Shown here: positions 59,259 to 64,000 of the stretch, one piece after another
Position numbering within the stretch: the stretch's first letter is position 1
Layout: the number at the start of each line of letters is the position of its first letter
Assembly (NCBI GenBank): GCA_024364735.1
Contig: JAGFNQ010009998.1
Location: 1-64,000 of the forward strand
Source of the DNA: Boesenbergia rotunda
Taxonomy: Eukaryota > Streptophyta > Magnoliopsida > Zingiberales > Zingiberaceae
Length of the DNA: 64,000 nucleotides
Direction: 5' to 3'
Made by a program: the position numbers and the translations under genes
The notes under the pieces: generated by a model
Database searches by the model: none
What the model was told of the DNA's origin: nothing
What the model saw: the letters and a program-made list of their open reading frames with translations, nothing else

Positions 59259-60122
59259 AATTAACCAACATGCAAAATATATAGAACATATATATAATAA
59301 GTAAATGTTATTAAGCTAGTCATGACTAGTTTACTACTTCTTCATCTTCGACTTCATCTTAAGAACTACTTTCGGTATGTGATCTAGCTTGTTGTATATT
59401 GATTGGATTGGATTGGAAAGGATCTCAACCTCTCCGTAATGAATTGTTGATGAATCACTCTGAGCCTGAGGGGGATTGGACAATATTATAGTTAATTGTC
59501 TAGCTTGTTTAAAGATTGCTATAATAATTTTACGATGATTTTAAATTCGTGAAATGATTTTGATCAAATTTAAATTATATTAATTAAATTAATATAAAAA
59601 TATTTGGACTAATTTATTTTGATAGTAATTATAAAAGTTGAAATAAAAATATTTTTAATATGAAAAGTATGATAGAACATTTTTTTTACTTTTTTAATTT
59701 AAAAATAATTTTTTCGATTATTCGAATAATAAAGAGCATTCTTTTAATTTTTGCACTTACTAAATATTCAAGCTCTTGTATCCTAGTTCCATCTTATTTT
59801 CATTTTTTTTCCAATAAAAAAACATTTATTTTTATGAATGGATTTTTTTGATAAAGAAAAAAAGTGGGAAACCGTAGACAGTGGGGCCGGGAAAAGTCAG
59901 GGATTGCAGGAAGGAAACAAAGCGCACCAAATTCGATCATTTCCACGTCATATGCTAAATATGATTAATGTTTGCCACATTACACCAAGGTTGGATCGTA
60001 CCTTGTTCTCTCCCCCCAATCGCAGCTCTCCACGTAAGCGGAACTACTCGTCACTAACTAGTTCCTGCGCAGCACCGCAACCTCCTTGATCGGACTTTTC
60101 CCCTTTGCGGCTCGTTTCGCCC
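59259..60122. other. Convergent intergenic region, USP to small membrane-protein gene
   Basis: AT-rich sequence holding the 3' ends of both genes. No further gene is visible; the short open frames at 59,660-60,089 lack motifs. Confidence 0.5.
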
Positions 60123-60452
60123 TCAGGAGTTCTCCCGCCGCTGCTCCCCGCCGTCGTTCTCCGCGTCGCCGTACCCGATCTGCGCGCCACCGCGGCCGGA
60201 GACGTAGTCGATGAGGTCCTCCCCCGAGGGGCCCTGATCCGACGGGGGCGGCGGAGAAATGCGGAGGATGACGGCGACGGCGACGAGGAGGAAGCCGGTG
60301 GAGAGGAGGAGCGGCCAGAGAAAGGATGCGACGGCGGAGAAGCTCGGGCCTAGGCTGAGGAGGGCGATTCCAGCTGCTACGAGGGCGGCGACGGCGGCGA
60401 GGCCGAGCCGGTTCCGCAGCGCGGCCTCCGCGAGCTGGACGTGGATCGCCAT
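60123..60452 (-). CDS. Small plant membrane protein with two predicted transmembrane helices
   Basis: The single-exon frame of 109 codons is strongly GC-rich, like a monocot gene. Residues 16-34 (GLAAVAALVAAGIALLSLG) and about 41-63 (VASFLWPLLLSTGFLLVAVA) are hydrophobic helices separated by a short PSFSA loop. The C-terminus (67-109) is hydrophilic, with PPPPSDQGPSGEDLIDYVSG. No signal peptide is obvious, and both ends may face the cytosol. I do not recognise a named family; it looks like a conserved plant protein of unknown function. A TATA-like atataa (60,530-60,525) lies about 75 bp upstream. Overlapping frames on both strands (60,058-60,607) have arginine/proline-rich shadow composition. 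Confidence 0.75.
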   Translation of the reverse strand: MAIHVQLAEAALRNRLGLAAVAALVAAGIALLSLGPSFSAVASFLWPLLLSTGFLLVAVAVILRISPPPPSDQGPSGEDLIDYVSGRGGAQIGYGDAENDGGEQRRENS

Positions 60453-60466
60453 CGAAATCGATCGGA

Positions 60467-60497
60467 GGCGGAAGGAAGGAAGGAAGGAAGGAAAGGA
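60467..60497. repeat. (GGAA)n microsatellite in the 5' leader of the membrane-protein gene
   Basis: About seven ggaa units (ccttn on the coding strand) lie 15-45 bp before the start codon, so they are probably in the 5' UTR. Confidence 0.9.
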
Positions 60498-60539
60498 GGA
60501 GAGTGGAGCAGAGGAGGATTAGGATTATATCGCGTTGCA

Positions 60540-62101
60540 CGGATTCTTCTCCCCAACGTCTTGTTTACTTTGGTGTCGGGTAAAGGAGGGCGTGGAGCAC
60601 AGGTCATAAGATTTTTTGCAATTTCGCCCTTTCTTTTTGCGCATTTGATTTATGGGAATACGACCGTTAATGGCACGTGATTAGTAACCGTAAAAAAAAA
60701 AATGCCCTTGTTATTATTATTATTATTTTGATCTACCACTCTGAGAAAAAATTAATGTTCTGTTTAATCTAGGCGTGGGAAAAAAAATCTAGGGAAAGAG
60801 AAGAAATAATTTCAAAGGGGGAAAAAAGGGAAAAAGAAAAGAAAAAGAATGAGGTGGGGAAAAAAAAGGATATAGGCTCACGATCACGTGCAAGGTCTGC
60901 AACAATTGCGAGCGAGGCCGTTTGTGGCTGTGTGAGGTTACCACGCACGGGGCAACCTCACACAGGGTTGCCCATGACGATAAGCAGCCTCTCTTAGTCG
61001 TGAGCGCCATTGAAAAAGATTTGATTAACTCGGAAAAAAAAGGAAGGATAGTTCATTTTGACTGATTTGTACAGATAGAAAAATATCAAAAAAGTAATTT
61101 CAAATGGATTTTAAATCTATTTGTCCATTATTTTGTGAATGTAAATAAAGGAAAAGATATATTGTTAATCCTTTTTTAATGAAATAAATATTGAAAAAAA
61201 TTCACATAAAATTTTTTTTCCAATTTTTATTTCCATCCTTCCAAGCAATCAATCAGAGAATAAAATTTTAGTACCTCACTGGCCACACTATAGAAACATT
61301 ATACTCTTGATCTATATTTTTTTTTCTCTTTTTAGACTCAATATTACAAATAATTTAAACTCTTTGAATGTAATAGGTCCTATAAATAAGATTTGAACTG
61401 TCGTTATCACTTTTTTTTCTCTTTTTAGGATCCAATATTACAAATAACTCAAATTCTTTGAATCTAATAGGTCCTAAATAAGATGTGAATCCTCATGGTT
61501 TAAGAAGTCGTTCAACACCCACTTAACATCGCACCAAAGCTCCGAACTTGATCCACACCTTTAAACTTGAATCAAAACAAGTGCAAATAAGGTTGAGTAG
61601 ATTGGGTCCAAATAACTCTAAAATAATACAATTTTAATTCTCCAGAAGTGAAGTTTTGGGTAGAAAATGTTAAATAGTATTGTTTTAATATTTGTTCCAA
61701 AATAAAACCCCTTTTGATGAAATAGATGAAAGGAACCCTCTTAATTTTCGACAATTTGAATTGAGAGAAAATTTTACCATAGCCTTCGCGAGTTTCAATA
61801 ATTTTCTATCGTACCCCTAAGAATTTAAAAAATTATACTTTAGCCCATAAAGTAACATTGCAACAAGACAGGGAAGACTATTTAGAATTAATATACTTCA
61901 TTTAACTGATAGCAAAGCCAAAACTTAAACACTGAGATTATGATGACTGTTGAATTAGTTCATCTTCAATAAGGGTTTACGGCTCAAGTGATTTTGTTGA
62001 TGAATAGAGATACAGGAGTTAGATCCCTGTCAAGTTTTTTGGGCTTATTTTTACAGACTATTTGATGATAAATAGATCTAGGAACCAGAAAAAGGAAACT
62101 A
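60540..62101. other. Intergenic region with small repeats
   Basis: Poly-A-rich and purine-rich DNA. An inverted repeat ctgtgtgaggtt/aacctcacacag lies at about 60,928-60,966. A direct duplication of about 80 bp lies at 61,317-61,397 and 61,408-61,484 (tctctttttagactcaatat and tctctttttaggatccaata). No gene is supported. Confidence 0.5.
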
Positions 62102-63566
62102 TTACTGAACAATAGTAGACTCTTCCGGCTGGCCCAACTTTTTCTTCACCAAATCATAGACCCTGTCCACTTTCACTGGATCAACTTTGAACAAACAATG
62201 GGCATCTGATTTGTTGACAATGTTGCCTTTGTATATCTCTTGTACCAGTGTCTCCTGCATTTTGAGGTAGTGACTGGGCAGCAATCGGTTTTGACAGCAC
62301 AGTTCTTGCTCCTGCAGATATCATATGACAAAATAATAATTATAATTACAATGAAAAATGCAAAGAATAATGTAGCACAGCCAGCATATTATATCTAACC
62401 ATATTTGTCATCACCCAATCAGATTTAAGTTCAAGAAGTTTGAGTTTCCCAAAAGCTTTCACGGTCACAAAACAAAAGGGAATAGAAATTGTAGCAGTTT
62501 CTTTCAAAATATCTAATTCACAAGTAAAATGGCATGGCTTAAAAACTAATATTGACAAACTAAAGAAATAAAGGATAGTGCGCAAATAATAAATCAGCAG
62601 TTCTTACGATCTCACTAAGCAATTCTGCCCCAGGAAATCCGGTGATATCCCATTCATCAAATGGTCTCGCGCCAAGTTGTCCTGCATTAGCTGAAGGTGA
62701 GCCTTTGCTGCCGGAATCTAACCCAATGCCACCTTTTATTTTGTGGTCATCATTTGTGTTTCTCGGACTTCCATCATTTTCTCCCTTTTCACGGTTTAAT
62801 GGACGGCTTGCTTTTTGCATAAGTTTTCCCCCAGGAAGAACCTGAGAGCTTTCCTTGGAGTTTTGTGCATTAGCCTCTAATTCTCTCTTCCTCTTCTGTT
62901 CAGTGTATGCTTTCGCTTCTGCCAATGTGCGGCACCCAGCAGATCGACATTCCTGGCAAACAGACATGAAATCAAAATTTTGCCTAAGTAAAAATATTTC
63001 TCAGTAGTATCTTAACTTCTCTCTCTCTCTCTTTTGAAAGTTATCAGGTGGTAAAGGACTCTTTCAGGGTAACCAGGATAGCATCAGAGAACCTTTTCAA
63101 GCATTTTACAAATATTTATATATAACAATGATACACCTTAAGGGTGCAATTTGCGAACGATAGAATTAACCCTTAATGATATTAATCCGAATCTCCTTTT
63201 TCTTAAACCAAATTCCTTTGTCTTTTCGATTAAAATATAAAAGTAAATCAACAACCCTGCTTAACTATAGAAAAAGATTGCACCTGAAGCTCTTGAATTC
63301 TTCTTTGAAAATATAGAAGTAAATCCACAACTCTACTAATGGAAAAAGTTTGCACCTGAAGCTCTTGAATTCTTCTTTGAATTTTGCGCTCCTCAATGAC
63401 ACTCTTGACCAAGTCCTCATGCTCTTCTTGAGAAAGAAAGCGCACAAAGACCTTGAAACGATTATAAATGTTTCTGTCCTCATTAGAAATCTCCTTTTCT
63501 AATGGATTAGGATAAAGTAAATTCCTTTCTAGAATAAACTCCTTTCTTCGCTTCCTCTCATCAAGC
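62102..63566 (-). CDS. ADA2: Transcriptional adapter ADA2 (C-terminal part; gene continues beyond the window)
   Basis: Three exons are visible on the minus strand: 63,566-63,356, 62,952-62,608 and 62,311-62,102 (stop taa). They encode about 254 C-terminal residues. The first reads RKRRKEFILERNLLYPNPLE and VRFLSQEEHEDLVKSVIEE, the ADA2 middle region. The second has an AGCRTLAEAKAYTEQKRKRE segment and WDITGFPGAELLSEI. The third is the SWIRM-domain end: LLPSHYLKMQETL, SDAHCLFKVDP and VDRVYDLVKKKLG. The ZZ and SANT domains lie beyond position 64,000. Known role: nuclear SAGA subunit that binds GCN5 and stimulates histone H3 acetylation. Phases agree at all junctions. The first visible exon's donor region is duplicated (see findings). 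ADA2a or ADA2b cannot be told apart here. Confidence 0.9.
63281..63380 (-). repeat. Duplicated exon-intron junction in ADA2 (period 72 bp)
   Basis: gcacctgaagctcttgaatt and the following cttctttgaa occur at 63,280-63,309 and again at 63,352-63,381. On the minus strand this repeats the last about 25 bases of the exon plus the donor (CAG|GTGCAA), giving two candidate donors, at 63,355 and 63,283. Confidence 0.9.
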
Positions 63567-64000
63567 CTATCAAAAAGTTAATAATACACCAGTCACAATT
63601 TTAGCAAGTCAGCAGCAATAAATATGCTATCCCTCAAGTACTACAAAATATGCATACCAAAGGCCATTTGAGCAACAATTTGAAAAGGGAAACTGCTTTA
63701 TGTTCACATGGTACTCAACAACATGCATGAAAGTAAAATCGTACTGGTAATTACATTTATGCTAAATTAAGTCAAAAGACCATATGCAGTTGAGACCCGT
63801 ACTTCCTACGATGGAAAGAAGAGGAAGGTGAAATGGGTTGAGGAAAACATGGCGGCTTCCGCTTCCTACTAGAGAGAGTGGGAAGGACAAAAGTGGGAGA
63901 GAAATCTCTCTCATTTTCCCTTCAGTTGCTTCCGACCAAACCATGATGAAGGTCAGGCTTCAAAGGGTGTGTGTGGGGACTAGCTTTTTTATCTTCTTTT
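63567..64000 (-). other. ADA2 intron, running off the window
   Basis: No exon-like segment of ADA2 is seen. The minus-strand open frame at 63,944-63,762 shows no ADA2 motif. The next upstream exon must lie to the right of the window. Confidence 0.5.

Noticed and set aside
60058..60540. A 160-codon minus-strand frame and other frames over the membrane-protein gene
   Set aside because: They are arginine/proline-rich, in other frames of the GC-rich gene. The 109-codon frame has clear hydrophobic helices and a promoter; the others do not.
62346..62585. A 79-codon minus-strand open frame between ADA2 exons
   Set aside because: It lies in the ADA2 intron between 62,312 and 62,607 and has no ADA2 or other family motif.

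Overview
This window is plant nuclear DNA. Every intact gene has a plant family signature: a FRUITFULL-like MADS-box gene, a universal stress protein, a small two-helix membrane protein and the SAGA/ADA subunit ADA2. GC-rich first exons grading into AT-rich exons, and the FUL-type (not euAP1) C-terminus, suggest a monocot, probably outside the grasses. The species is inferred, not shown. There are no prokaryotic features, CRISPR arrays, rRNA or convincing tRNA genes.

Layout. Positions 1-24,000 are a retrotransposon thicket. It starts with a degraded Ty1/copia pol and its 3' LTR (1-3385), followed by decayed LTRs (3386-7955). A very old copia element (about 10.76-23.4 kb) then has its integrase and reverse-transcriptase region split by four solo LTRs, each with an exact 5-bp target-site duplication. 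Its 3' LTR ends about 0.7 kb upstream of the MADS-box gene's TATA box.

The MADS-box gene (24,208-53,419, + strand) has eight exons that join into one 247-codon frame with canonical splice sites. It is spread over 29 kb because intron 1 (6.7 kb), intron 2 (19.5 kb) and intron 5 (1.8 kb) are filled with transposons. Intron 1 holds a tandem triplet of tRNA-derived SINEs, a LINE remnant and a MITE-like block. Intron 2 appears to be one old gypsy-like element into which other elements have nested: a complete gag-only LTR element (33,096-39,896, TSD aattc), a copia element, a hAT element with an almost intact transposase, another LTR, pieces of host genes (FERONIA-like kinase and KRI1-like) and three successive foldback palindromes. 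Intron 5 holds an LTR fragment and AT microsatellites.

To the right lie a universal stress protein gene (56,345-59,258, +, three exons with a SINE in intron 1), a small membrane-protein gene (60,123-60,452, -) and the 3' end of ADA2 (62,102 to beyond 63,566, -), which runs off the window. The four host genes show no sign of acting in one pathway. The main interest is how a floral regulator keeps intact exons within dense nested insertions.
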